Notes: generated by a model not told the origin, from the sequence alone. DNA of 7,850 nt from Planctomycetota bacterium (GCA_016209585.1 JACQVU010000456.1:1-7850), one strand, 5' to 3'. Positions 1 to 6,039 are shown, counted from the stretch's first letter. Numbers and translations: made by a program.

Positions 1-61
1 AGGCGGCGATGATCGCGTCGCGCTCCCCGCACCCCGAACAGGACGGAACGATCCCCGCCAT
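1..61 (-). CDS. IS66-family-like transposase, N-terminal fragment (runs off left edge)
   Basis: Only about 20 codons are visible. The frame starts at ATG (61 down to 59) and reads MAGIVPSCSGCGERDAIIAA before leaving the window. The paired cysteines (C8 and C11) followed by ERDA and small aliphatic residues resemble the start of many IS66-type transposases, in which a CPGC-RERDA-like segment leads into a coiled-coil. Nearly all third codon positions are G or C, as expected for coding DNA here. No Shine-Dalgarno is visible before the ATG. An earlier ATG at 78 is in another frame. The assignment depends on a short match plus the IS-like terminus 80 bases upstream; with so few residues, another zinc-ribbon protein cannot be excluded. 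Confidence 0.55.
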   Translation of the reverse strand, partial: MAGIVPSCSGCGERDAIIAA

Positions 62-68
62 GCGCGGT

Positions 69-97
69 ATGAGATCATGACAGATAGATCATGGCAA
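69..97 (-). promoter_or_regulatory. Weak promoter candidate for the transposase
   Basis: On the minus strand, TTGCCA (97-92, five of six bases of TTGACA) and TCTCAT (74-69, four of six of TATAAT) are separated by 17 bases. Transcription would begin near 62, almost at the transposase ATG, so the message would be nearly leaderless. Position and spacing are attractive, but matches like this occur by chance in AT-rich DNA. Confidence 0.25.
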
Positions 98-116
98 AGA
101 AAAAAACTTTTTCTTT
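96..116. repeat. Perfect 9-bp A/T inverted repeat in the IS leader
   Basis: AAAGAAAAA (96-104) and TTTTTCTTT (108-116) are exact reverse complements separated by three bases. Such AT-rich sequence is striking in GC-rich surroundings. It lies between the IS terminus and the transposase start, where it could affect read-through transcription, transposase binding or DNA bending. Its function is not known from the sequence. Confidence 0.6.
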
Positions 117-117
117 T

Positions 118-141
118 CCTGGGGAGGGGGTGAACGGTTAC
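118..141 (-). repeat. Terminal inverted repeat of the IS66-like element
   Basis: On the minus strand the element begins GTAACCGTTCACCCCCTCCC at position 141. GTAA is the usual first tetranucleotide of IS66-family ends. The inner limit of the repeat is a guess, because the opposite end of the element is not in the window. The outer limit is well placed, since the ATPase similarity stops at this base. Confidence 0.6.
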
Positions 142-149
142 CGAGGGCG
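142..149. other. Predicted 8-bp target-site duplication copy of the IS insertion
   Basis: The eight ATPase bases next to the IS terminus are cgagggcg. IS66-family elements usually duplicate 8 bp, so the same octamer is predicted just beyond the unseen end of the element. This is a prediction from the inferred family, not an observed repeat. Confidence 0.35.
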
Positions 150-1083
150 ATGAAGCGCAGCGTGCCGTCCGACAGTGCGGCGGCGTCGAAGATGGCGTCG
201 GACACGGACCGGTGGCGCCATTGCAGGCGAATCGTCGCCTCATTGAGGCGCATTGGCTCCAAAACGAAGTCGTCGAAAAAGGGGGCAGCAAGGCGCACGG
301 TCTTGCGGATCTGTTGATACACCGCTTCGTGCTTTTTGCGAAGAAAGTACAGGAAGGCCGCGAGGTTCTTGCCGTCGGGTCGCAGGAAGCGATTGTCGTC
401 GAGATCGATCGTCGCCTTCATCGGAGACGAAGAGCCGGTGTCATGAAAGTGGTAGCGACGCCATGACTTGAGACATTGCCGAACATGAAGCGCGACGCCC
501 TTCCGCTGCCGTTCGTCGCTGATACCGGCTTCACCGTCCCGCGACCGCAGCGGTTTATCAAACGGTTTGAGTGGATGCCGCGCCTTGTCCCAGAAATAGA
601 CCGTCTCGGAAAGGGGCACAAGCCCGTCGGTTTCCGTTGGTTCGAGCGTGACGTCGTATCCGTTCCTTTCGTCGTCAAAAGAAAGACGAAAGAACATGCT
701 TTCGGTCACCTTCGGGCCAAAGTGCAGTAGCCTTCCCGCCCCGCCGGACTTCGCGACGTGTTCCCTCAGGCGCCCTTCACGAATTCGCGCTAGGAATGAA
801 AACGCGCTCAGAAAGTTCGACTTGCCCGAGCCGTTTGCCCCGATGAGAACGTTTATCGGGCGAACCTCCACTTCGGCCGACGCGATGCTCTTGTATCCCT
901 TGATGACGATTTTATCGAGCGCGGGCATGGCGATTATCGGCGCGGTGTCGTCGCGCAACAGCAACCTGACGGCGCGACGCGCATGATACCTGTATCGGGC
1001 CATGGATACAGTCCTGCCGGCGACAGGTGAACCGCCGCGAGGCCGTGAGAAGTGGTGGCCAGGGCGCGAGGGGTGGGCGCGCC

Positions 1084-1112
1084 TTGCGGGGGGACGAGAG
1101 GTGCGCTAGATT
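1084..1112 (+). promoter_or_regulatory. Candidate sigma-70-type promoter for the 32-residue membrane protein
   Basis: TTGCGG (1084-1089) and TAGATT (1107-1112) are separated by exactly 17 bases. The -10 hexamer matches four of six consensus bases and the -35 three of six. The predicted start near 1119 leaves a leader of about 20 bases containing the strong ribosome site of the small gene. Nothing else nearby on the plus strand would use it. Confidence 0.4.
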
Positions 1113-1121
1113 GAGATCCGC

Positions 1122-1130
1122 GGGAGGGGG
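1122..1130 (+). promoter_or_regulatory. Shine-Dalgarno GGGAGGGGG of the small membrane protein
   Basis: A run of GGGAGGGGG lies 8 to 11 bases upstream of the ATG at 1139, depending on which bases pair. It is the main evidence that the very short frame after it is translated. Confidence 0.55.
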
Positions 1131-1138
1131 ACATCGAC

Positions 1139-1237
1139 ATGGCCGTCGGCGAGGCGCTGTTGAAGAGGATGCTGGGCGCGACGGTGCTCCTGAGCATCGC
1201 CGGTCTCATCTGGTGGGCGGCGACCCGCGAGAAATGA
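1139..1237 (+). CDS. Small single-span membrane protein, 32 residues, unknown function
   Basis: The frame encodes 32 residues: a short N-terminus (MAVGEALLKR), one hydrophobic stretch at about residues 11-28 (MLGATVLLSIAGLIWWAA) and a charged end TREK. Basic residues flank the helix on both sides, and a pair of tryptophans marks its C-terminal interface, as in many bitopic small proteins. Third codon positions are almost all G or C, matching coding genes here. A GGGAGGGGG ribosome site and a promoter candidate with 17-base spacing precede it. It is divergent from the disrupted ATPase and converges on the queC-like gene, with 12 bases between the two stop codons. I do not recognise a family. 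It could be a regulatory membrane peptide, a partner of a larger membrane protein, a toxin-like hydrophobic peptide or a chance frame; the combined signals favour a real gene. Confidence 0.55.
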   Translation: MAVGEALLKRMLGATVLLSIAGLIWWAATREK

Positions 1238-1249
1238 CGAGGCCGAGTG

Positions 1250-1906
1250 TCATGCCCCCCCCGCCGCTCCGGAGAGCACGGCGCGGCGCTCCCGGCAGGC
1301 GAAACAGCGGCCGCAGGGCGCGGCGCCTTCCTTCCAGCAACTCCAGGTGCGCTTCCAGAAGCGGCGGTCAGGAGAGAGGTCCAGCGCGGTGTGCCACCAG
1401 GTCTCGCGGGAGACGTCCAGAAGCGGCAACAGCACGGTGATCGTTGTGCCTGGGTCGGGGCGACCGGGGAAGGCGAGCAGGCGTGAGAACTGTTTGAAGA
1501 AGCGGGAAGAGGCGTCGTTGTACGAGCGCCCGTCTTCCGCCGTGTGCCCCGCGGCGATCGCACCGGCGCGGAGCACGGCGGCGCGATGAGCCGCCAGCGA
1601 CCAGAAGATGAGGTTGCGAAACGGAATGTACCCCTCGTCCGGCCCGGCGCCCGGCGTGGCCGCCGGACCGGACCGCGCCGAAAAATTTTCGCCGCCATAC
1701 CCGAACCCGCGAATGTCGGCCTCTTCGCGGGTGACGAAGGGAAGCGATCCCGCCAGCGCGCGCGCGGCGGCGATCTCCCGGGAAGGGCGCCCGTCGTAGA
1801 GAATGGAGAGCGCGTGCAGCCGCCAGCCCTGGCGGGCGAGCAGGAGGGCGGCCAGCGTGGAGTCCAGCCCGCCGGAGTAAAGCAGAACGCATGTTCCCCG
1901 GTTCAT
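1250..1906 (-). CDS. queC: 7-cyano-7-deazaguanine synthase-like PP-loop enzyme (QueC/ExsB family)
   Basis: QueC converts 7-carboxy-7-deazaguanine and ammonia to preQ0 in the cytoplasm using ATP, the last shared step towards queuosine and other deazapurines. The 218-residue protein has the PP-loop SGGLDST at residues 11-17, a YIPFRNLIF segment (93-101) where typical QueC has VPGRN, a GHTAED...YNDAS region (120-133) corresponding to the substrate site, and a C-terminal zinc-site pattern with Cys190, Cys198, Cys201 and Cys204. The first gap is seven residues rather than the eight in E. coli QueC. Length is close to the usual 220-240. The ATG overlaps the SDR stop by four bases (ATGA), indicating translational coupling; a GGAGG lies 12 bases upstream, further than ideal. 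It is the last gene of the operon. No queD, queE or folE is in the window, so it may be a housekeeping QueC placed apart or a relative with another substrate. Confidence 0.8.
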   Translation of the reverse strand: MNRGTCVLLYSGGLDSTLAALLLARQGWRLHALSILYDGRPSREIAAARALAGSLPFVTREEADIRGFGYGGENFSARSGPAATPGAGPDEGYIPFRNLIFWSLAAHRAAVLRAGAIAAGHTAEDGRSYNDASSRFFKQFSRLLAFPGRPDPGTTITVLLPLLDVSRETWWHTALDLSPDRRFWKRTWSCWKEGAAPCGRCFACRERRAVLSGAAGGA

Positions 1907-2709
1907 GGGCAGAACATTCCTCCGTCGATCGTGATGGTCTGGCCGGTGACGTACGCGCCGTCCGAGAGAAGCCAGACGACAAGCCGCGCCACCTCATCGG
2001 CCGTGCCGAGGCGGCCGGCGCAGGTGGCGGTGATGAGCGCCTTGCGCTCGCCGGGGGGCAGGCGCCACGTGCTCATCCAGTCGGTGTCCAGGGCGCCGGG
2101 AGCGATGGTGTTGATCCGCACCCTTGGCCCCAGTTCCCGCGCCAGCGCGCGAGTGTAGGCCGCCAGGCCGACCTTCGCGCCGAGGTAGGGCAGAAGGTCC
2201 GGGTCCGCGGCGTTGGCCGAGGCCGAACCGAAGTTCACCACGGCCCCGCCCGCCGCCCGCAGGTGGGGCAGGCAGCGCTGGATGACGCGCAGGCTTCCCG
2301 CCAGGTCCACCTCGACCGCGCGGACCACGTCGTTCACGTCGAGTCGCGCGAAGCCAGTGCGGTAGTCGCCGGTTTTTGACGAGTAGGAGGCCACGTTGAC
2401 GAGGCCCGCGAGCGTGCCCATCCCCCGCCACGCCGAAGGGATGGCCGCGGCGAGCGAGGCGGTGTCGGTGACGTCCACGTGAACCGCGCGCGCGGGGCGC
2501 CGGGAGATTCGGGCGCAGCCGTCAGCCACCCGCCGGGCGGCTTCCGGGTGCCCCCGGAAGCCGACCACCACGGCGTGTCCCCGCCGCGCCAACTCCCGGC
2601 AGACCGCCGCGCCCACCGCGCTCGCGCCGGCGGTGACAAGAACCACCCGCCGCGCCGCCAGCTCCGGCGCCGGCGACCGCCGTCCCCCGCGCGTGGGCTC
2701 TCGCGTCAC
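1903..2709 (-). CDS. Short-chain dehydrogenase/reductase (FabG-like SDR)
   Basis: A 268-residue classical SDR, a cytoplasmic NAD(P)-dependent oxidoreductase. It shows a Rossmann nucleotide-binding motif TAGASAVG (26-33), NVAS (105-108) in the NNAG position, catalytic Ser162, Tyr175 and Lys179 (YxxxK), INTIAPGALDT (199-209) and the C-terminal TGQTITIDGG. Two glycines of the TGxxxGxG motif are alanine here. The family includes 3-oxoacyl-ACP reductases, sugar and steroid dehydrogenases and pteridine reductases; sequence alone does not choose the substrate. I prefer GTG at 2709, because GGGAGG lies five bases upstream and the protein then begins just before the Rossmann strand. The frame extends back to a TTG at 2763 abutting the pheS stop, but this would add an alanine/arginine-rich leader. 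It overlaps queC by four bases. Confidence 0.88.
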   Translation of the reverse strand: MTREPTRGGRRSPAPELAARRVVLVTAGASAVGAAVCRELARRGHAVVVGFRGHPEAARRVADGCARISRRPARAVHVDVTDTASLAAAIPSAWRGMGTLAGLVNVASYSSKTGDYRTGFARLDVNDVVRAVEVDLAGSLRVIQRCLPHLRAAGGAVVNFGSASANAADPDLLPYLGAKVGLAAYTRALARELGPRVRINTIAPGALDTDWMSTWRLPPGERKALITATCAGRLGTADEVARLVVWLLSDGAYVTGQTITIDGGMFCP

Positions 2710-2714
2710 GATCG

Positions 2715-2720
2715 CCTCCC
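2715..2720 (-). promoter_or_regulatory. Shine-Dalgarno GGGAGG deciding the SDR start
   Basis: On the minus strand GGGAGG is followed by five bases and GTG at 2709. No comparable site precedes the upstream TTG at 2763, so this site favours the shorter SDR product. Confidence 0.6.
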
Positions 2721-2763
2721 ATCTTCGCCGAGTCACGGTGGCGGCGGCAGCCGCGGCCGACAA

Positions 2764-3786
2764 TCAGAACTGCCGCAGGAACCGGGCGTCATTCACGTGG
2801 AAGTGCCGGATGTCGCCGATGCCGTGGCGCAGCATGGTCAAACGCTCTACGCCCATGCCGAACGCGAAGCCGCGATATTGTTCCGCATCGATGCCCACAG
2901 CCTCGAACACTTTCGGGTGCACCATTCCGCATCCGAGCATTTCGAGCCACCGCGCGCCGGCGGGCGCCTCCTGCGCGCGGCCCACGGCGCCGCCGGCCTT
3001 CGACCAGAGCACGTCTAACTCGGCGCTCGGCTCGGTGAACGGGAAGTAATGCGGGCGAAGCCGGAAACGCACCGCCTTGCCGAAATACTCCGTCAGGAAG
3101 AGCGCCAGCACGGCCTTGAGGTCGACGAACGTGACCCCTTCGTCGACCATCAGCCCCTCGATCTGGTGGAACATGAAGTGGTGCGTGGCGTCCACCGTGT
3201 CCGGCCGGTAGACCCGCCCCGGCCCCAGCACCCGAAGCGGGGGCCGCCGCCGCTGCATGGCCCGTATCTGGATGGTGGAGGTCTGCGAGCGCAGCAGTTG
3301 CCCGTTCTTCAGCGTGAAGTTGTTGTCGGGGTCGCGCGCCACGTGGCCCGGCGGGATGTTGAGCGCGTCGAAGTTGTGGAACTCGTCCTCCACCTCCGGC
3401 CCGCGGGCGACGGAGAAGCCGAGGTGGGAGAAGATCTCGGCGATGTCCCGTATGGTCTGGGTGAGGGGATGCGCGCGCCCCACGCGGGGCGTCACCCCGG
3501 GCAGCGTCCAATCGATCCACGGCCCGGCCTCCGCCGGCGCCGCGCCGGCCAGGGCGGCCTTGCGCTCGGCGAAGGCGGCCTCCACGCCGTCGCGCACGGC
3601 GTTGGCGTCGCGCCCGTAGGCCGCGCGCTCCCCGGCCGGCTGTTCCTTGATCCGCGCCAGCGCGGCCTTCACCAGCCCCTTGGAGCCGGCGAAGCGAACG
3701 CGGGCCGCCTCCAACGCCTCGATGCTGCCCGCCCGCCGGGCGGCGTCCAGCGCGGCGTCGAGCAGGGCCTGCAAATCCCGGTTCAT
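2764..3786 (-). CDS. pheS: Phenylalanine--tRNA ligase alpha subunit
   Basis: PheS is the catalytic subunit of the cytoplasmic (alpha-beta)2 enzyme that charges tRNA-Phe. The 340-residue protein has the N-terminal coiled-coil tRNA-binding region (about 1-95), class II motif 1 around HPLTQTIRDIAEIF (106-119), the LLRSQTSTIQIR segment (164-175), motif 2 GRVYRPDTVDATHH...FHQIEGL (190-212), FPFTEPSAE (248-256), LEMLGCGMVHP (281-291) and motif 3 GFAFGMGVERLTML (306-319). It is slightly longer than E. coli PheS (327), with an insert around residues 262-278 before the LEMLGCGM strand. The ATG at 3786 lies 25 bases after the peptidase stop; no clear ribosome site is visible. The beta subunit gene pheT, usually directly downstream, is absent; an SDR follows instead. 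No leader peptide or T-box precedes it, so expression probably comes from the operon promoter. Confidence 0.97.
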   Translation of the reverse strand: MNRDLQALLDAALDAARRAGSIEALEAARVRFAGSKGLVKAALARIKEQPAGERAAYGRDANAVRDGVEAAFAERKAALAGAAPAEAGPWIDWTLPGVTPRVGRAHPLTQTIRDIAEIFSHLGFSVARGPEVEDEFHNFDALNIPPGHVARDPDNNFTLKNGQLLRSQTSTIQIRAMQRRRPPLRVLGPGRVYRPDTVDATHHFMFHQIEGLMVDEGVTFVDLKAVLALFLTEYFGKAVRFRLRPHYFPFTEPSAELDVLWSKAGGAVGRAQEAPAGARWLEMLGCGMVHPKVFEAVGIDAEQYRGFAFGMGVERLTMLRHGIGDIRHFHVNDARFLRQF

Positions 3787-3811
3787 TTCGTGGAAGCCGT
3801 GGGCGCCGCGC

Positions 3812-5056
3812 TCAAAACTCGTCCGCCGCCGGCTCAGCGGGCTGGGAGGGGGTGTCGGGATTCCCGGCCGGCGCGGGGACGCGCGGCTGGGTCGGCGCGG
3901 GGACGCGCGGCTGGGCGGGCGCGGGGACAGGCGGCTGGGCGGGAGCGGCGCCGGGGCCAGCGGGGGTTTCGCCGTCCTTCGGCGCGACGAAGCGGGGCCG
4001 CCCTTCCGCGTCCGCCAGGGTGGCGGCGGTGAGGAAGGTCGTACGGGCGACGCGCTCCATGACTTCGGCGTCGGCCTTGTCGGCGGTGTCGGTGGGTTGG
4101 TGGTAGTCGGCGTGCATGCTGGTGGAGAAGAAGACGATGGGCACCTCCTTCTTCCAGAAGGGGTGCCAATCGCCGGTGGCCGCGCCCCAGAGCATGCGCA
4201 GCGTCTTCACGGTGTGGTGGCGGACGGCGAGGCCGGCGCCCTTGGCCGCGCCGTCGACGGCGGTCCGCACCTCCGGCGAGGACTCCGTTCCCACGGCGGC
4301 GGCGGCGAAGCGCCGGCCGAAGAAGGGGCGGGAGCACATGTCGATGTTGATCATCGCCACCGTTTTCTCGAGCGGCCAGATGGGATCATCGACGTAATGC
4401 CTGGAGCCGAGCAAGCCGCGCTCTTCGCCCGAGAAGGCGACGAACAGCACCGAACGTTTCACCGCAGGTTTCGCCTTGCCGAAGGCCTGGGCGACCTCCA
4501 GCAGCGCGGCCGTGCCGGAGGCGTTGTCGTCGGCGCCGTGGAATATCTCGCCGTTCGGGCCGACGCCCAGGTGGTCGTAGTGGGCGCCGATCACGATGGC
4601 CTCGTCGCGCGACTTCGCGTCCGCCCCCTCGAAGAGCGCCGCCACGTTGCGGACGCGGCCGGTTTTTCCCCGCCAGTCCGTGGCCTCGAAAACCTGGAAA
4701 TAGGAGGGCGGTTTGCCCGCCTCGGGCTTCACCGGCGGCAGCAGCCCCGCGGCCTTGAAATGGCGCGCGACGTACTCGGCCGCGGCGTCGTTGCCGGGCG
4801 AGAAGGTGTCGCGCCCGGCCAGAGCGTCGGACGCCAGGTGCTCCACGTGCGCCCGGCACTCCGCGGCGGTGATCGAGGCCAGCGCCGGCTTGAACGGCCC
4901 GTCCGGAATCTCCTGCGCCCGCGCGGAGGAGACCACGCCCGACCACGCCGCGAGAACGACGGAGACCGCGAACGCCAAGGCTCCGCGGGCGACGGCACGG
5001 AACGGCGCCCCGCGCCAGCCGCCGCGACACCGCGGTTGTTGAGAAGGAACGCGCAT
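3812..5056 (-). CDS. Secreted M28-family zinc aminopeptidase with Pro-rich C-terminal tail
   Basis: A 414-residue exported metallopeptidase, expected to remove N-terminal residues from peptides outside the cytoplasmic membrane using two zinc ions. The N-terminus has basic residues, a hydrophobic core ALAFAVSVVLAAW (26-38) and an ARA|Q site (cleavage after 47), a typical Sec signal peptide. All M28 ligands are visible: His159 in GAHYDHLG, Asp177 in GADDNASG, catalytic Glu211 and ligand Glu212 in SGEERG, Asp239 in INIDM and His319 in YHQPTDT. The last 50 residues are Pro/Ala-rich with three 8-residue repeats and end acidic (ADEF). The start at 5056 is chosen for GGGAG eight bases upstream and the well-formed signal peptide; an ATG at 5092 overlapping the aldolase stop is possible. 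The frame is open much further upstream, but that part lies antiphase within the aldolase gene. Substrate unknown. Confidence 0.92.
   Translation of the reverse strand: MRVPSQQPRCRGGWRGAPFRAVARGALAFAVSVVLAAWSGVVSSARAQEIPDGPFKPALASITAAECRAHVEHLASDALAGRDTFSPGNDAAAEYVARHFKAAGLLPPVKPEAGKPPSYFQVFEATDWRGKTGRVRNVAALFEGADAKSRDEAIVIGAHYDHLGVGPNGEIFHGADDNASGTAALLEVAQAFGKAKPAVKRSVLFVAFSGEERGLLGSRHYVDDPIWPLEKTVAMINIDMCSRPFFGRRFAAAAVGTESSPEVRTAVDGAAKGAGLAVRHHTVKTLRMLWGAATGDWHPFWKKEVPIVFFSTSMHADYHQPTDTADKADAEVMERVARTTFLTAATLADAEGRPRFVAPKDGETPAGPGAAPAQPPVPAPAQPRVPAPTQPRVPAPAGNPDTPSQPAEPAADEF
3871..3942 (-). repeat. Three tandem 24-bp repeats in the peptidase tail
   Basis: Units at 3871-3894, 3895-3918 and 3919-3942 differ at only one or two positions each. 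They keep the reading frame and encode PAQPPVPA, PAQPRVPA and PTQPRVPA, an extended proline-rich linker. The near-identity suggests recent unit duplication and possible length variation between strains. Confidence 0.85.
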
Positions 5057-5064
5057 GGTTGCCA

Positions 5065-5069
5065 CTCCC
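5065..5069 (-). promoter_or_regulatory. Shine-Dalgarno GGGAG deciding the M28 peptidase start
   Basis: On the minus strand GGGAG is followed by eight bases and ATG at 5056. The alternative ATG at 5092 has no comparable site at proper distance, so the 414-residue product is preferred. Confidence 0.6.
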
Positions 5070-5088
5070 GGCGCCGTCGCGCGCGGCG

Positions 5089-6039
5089 TCATTCGGGCCG
5101 GAACACCTCTTTGCCCTCGTAGACCTTCATGGCGAAGGCCACGTCGCGCAGGCCGAAGATCATGGAGGCCATGGCGTCGGAGAACCTCACGGCCTCGTCC
5201 AGGCCGCGCTGGTGGATGTTGCGCCCGGTGGCCGCGCCGGCCGCGCCGGAGACGTGAAGTTGCTTGTGCAGTTGGTCGAAGAACTTGGCCGCGTCGATGG
5301 CCGACCCCCCCGCCGTGATCACCCGCGTGCGGCCGGCGGCGGCGACGGCCTCCTTGAAGGAGGTCTCCTGCGTGGCGTTGGGGCCAGCCTGGCAGTAGTT
5401 CACCTTGACCACGTCGGTTCCCAGGCACATCGCCACGCCGGCCGCGCCGGCGATGAGGTGAGGGTCTTTCTCCACGGGCACGGCCGCGCCGCGGGGGTAG
5501 AGCCAGAGCACCGTCACCAGGCCCAGTTCGTGCGCCTGGTTCACCAGGCGGGCGGCCTCGGCCATCATGGCTGCTTCCTGCGTGGAGCCGAGGTAGATGG
5601 TGTAGCCCACGCCCACCACGTTCATGCCGTAGTCGCGCGCCTTGCCGACCGCGCGGATGTCGGTGAAGGAGGTGGAGATCGGCTCGGCCTGCTTGGTTTT
5701 CACCAGGTGCGACTTGGAGTTCAACTTCACCAGGATGGGCACGCCCGGGTAGTCGCGCGCGTAGCGCGCCGCGTAGCCCAGTTGCACGGCCAGGCAGGAG
5801 ACCTTGGCCCGGGCCGCGATGCGGAAGAGGTGTTCCGGGTCGGCGTCGTCGGGGTGAATGCCCTCGCCGTGGAAGTCGTCGTTGAGGTGCTCGATCTTCT
5901 GGTCGCCCGCGAAGAGGTGCACCCGACCGGTGCGGAAGGTGAACCGCAGCCAGTTCTGGATGTACACGTCGCGCGCGCGCGGCGGCACGTCGCCGGGCAC
6001 GTACACGTCGCCGGGGGTGAGCAGGGCGGAAAGTGGCAT
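5089..6039 (-). CDS. fbaB: Class I fructose-bisphosphate aldolase, DhnA/archaeal type
   Basis: Schiff-base aldolases of the DhnA family interconvert fructose 1,6-bisphosphate with glyceraldehyde-3-phosphate and dihydroxyacetone phosphate in the cytoplasm. The 316-residue protein has FAGDQKIEHLNDDF (43-56) at the first barrel strands, LVKLNSKSHL (103-112), LYPRG with Tyr181 matching the proton-donor tyrosine, VVKVNY with Lys212 at the Schiff-base position, an ITAGGSA phosphate-site segment (241-247) and GRNIHQR (272-278). The ATG at 6039 has AAGG seven bases upstream; a TTG-started extension to 6108 runs through the promoter candidate and is rejected. It is the first gene of the operon, and its stop is 32 bases before the peptidase ATG. 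Other members of this fold (2-amino-3,7-dideoxy-threo-hept-6-ulosonate synthase, LsrF) are alternatives, so the exact substrate is inferred. Confidence 0.87.
   Translation of the reverse strand: MPLSALLTPGDVYVPGDVPPRARDVYIQNWLRFTFRTGRVHLFAGDQKIEHLNDDFHGEGIHPDDADPEHLFRIAARAKVSCLAVQLGYAARYARDYPGVPILVKLNSKSHLVKTKQAEPISTSFTDIRAVGKARDYGMNVVGVGYTIYLGSTQEAAMMAEAARLVNQAHELGLVTVLWLYPRGAAVPVEKDPHLIAGAAGVAMCLGTDVVKVNYCQAGPNATQETSFKEAVAAAGRTRVITAGGSAIDAAKFFDQLHKQLHVSGAAGAATGRNIHQRGLDEAVRFSDAMASMIFGLRDVAFAMKVYEGKEVFRPE

Larger units (their letters stand above)
1..141 (-). mobile_element. IS66-family-like insertion sequence, one end (continues beyond left edge)
   Basis: The ATPase reading frame coming from the right loses all family similarity exactly where the minus strand reads GTAACCGTTCACC, starting at position 141. 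IS66-family elements typically have inverted repeats starting GTAA and make 8-bp target duplications. About 80 bases further in, an ATG opens a frame beginning MAGIVPSCSGCGERDAIIAA, which resembles IS66-type transposase N-termini (CxxC followed by an ERDA-like stretch leading into a helix). Seen directly: the abrupt break, the GTAA terminus and the short transposase start. Inferred: the family. The other end, the rest of the transposase and the second target copy (expected to be 142-149, cgagggcg) lie outside the window. A transposase frame this close to the terminus would fit a single-ORF element of the ISBst12 type. Confidence 0.7.
89..1003 (-). pseudogene. AAA family ATPase (AAA_21/OLD-like), 3' end cut off by IS insertion
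   Basis: The product resembles the AAA_21 group of SMC/OLD-like ATPases that begin with a GYKSI motif and a P-loop; many sit in accessory or defence loci, often next to a DUF4276 gene. Counting from the ATG at 928, it shows GYKSI at residues 11-15, Walker A GANGSGKS at 30-37, a long inserted region with an FHDT/LRPDGKNLAAFLYFLR-type stretch and FFDDFVLEP, and the signature LSDGTLR at 252-258. After FIAL (residue 262) the frame reads 17 unrelated residues into the IS and stops at 89. Walker B, D-loop and switch histidine are therefore missing, and ATP hydrolysis should be lost. The start is uncertain: ATG 1003 has an AGGA eight bases upstream but adds a 25-residue basic leader not typical of the family, while ATG 928 fits the family start but has no ribosome site. 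Base composition is about 50-60% G+C in sampled lines, lower than in neighbouring genes, suggesting acquisition. Confidence 0.85.

Noticed and set aside
91..153. Plus-strand mini-frame starting MAKKKTFSF
   Set aside because: Only 20 codons, no ribosome site, and it crosses the IS terminus into the antisense of the ATPase.
1234..1253. ATGAC...GTCAT inverted repeat between the convergent stops, as a terminator
   Set aside because: The stem is only five base pairs and no T-run follows on either strand, so it is too weak to call.
1027..1440. 137-residue plus-strand frame overlapping the small membrane gene and antisense to queC
   Set aside because: Arg/Gly-rich shadow frame with no domain; the 32-codon frame in the same region has a better start and typical codon use.
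3049..5122. Long plus-strand open frames (3049-4032 and 3647-5122) opposite pheS and the peptidase
   Set aside because: Low-complexity Arg/Gly/Val composition, no domains, and both lie opposite genes with complete catalytic motifs.
5093..5428. N-terminal extension of the M28 peptidase frame back to 5428
   Set aside because: This part lies inside the aldolase gene in another frame, is Arg/Gly-rich and precedes the signal peptide; the ribosome site supports a start at 5056.
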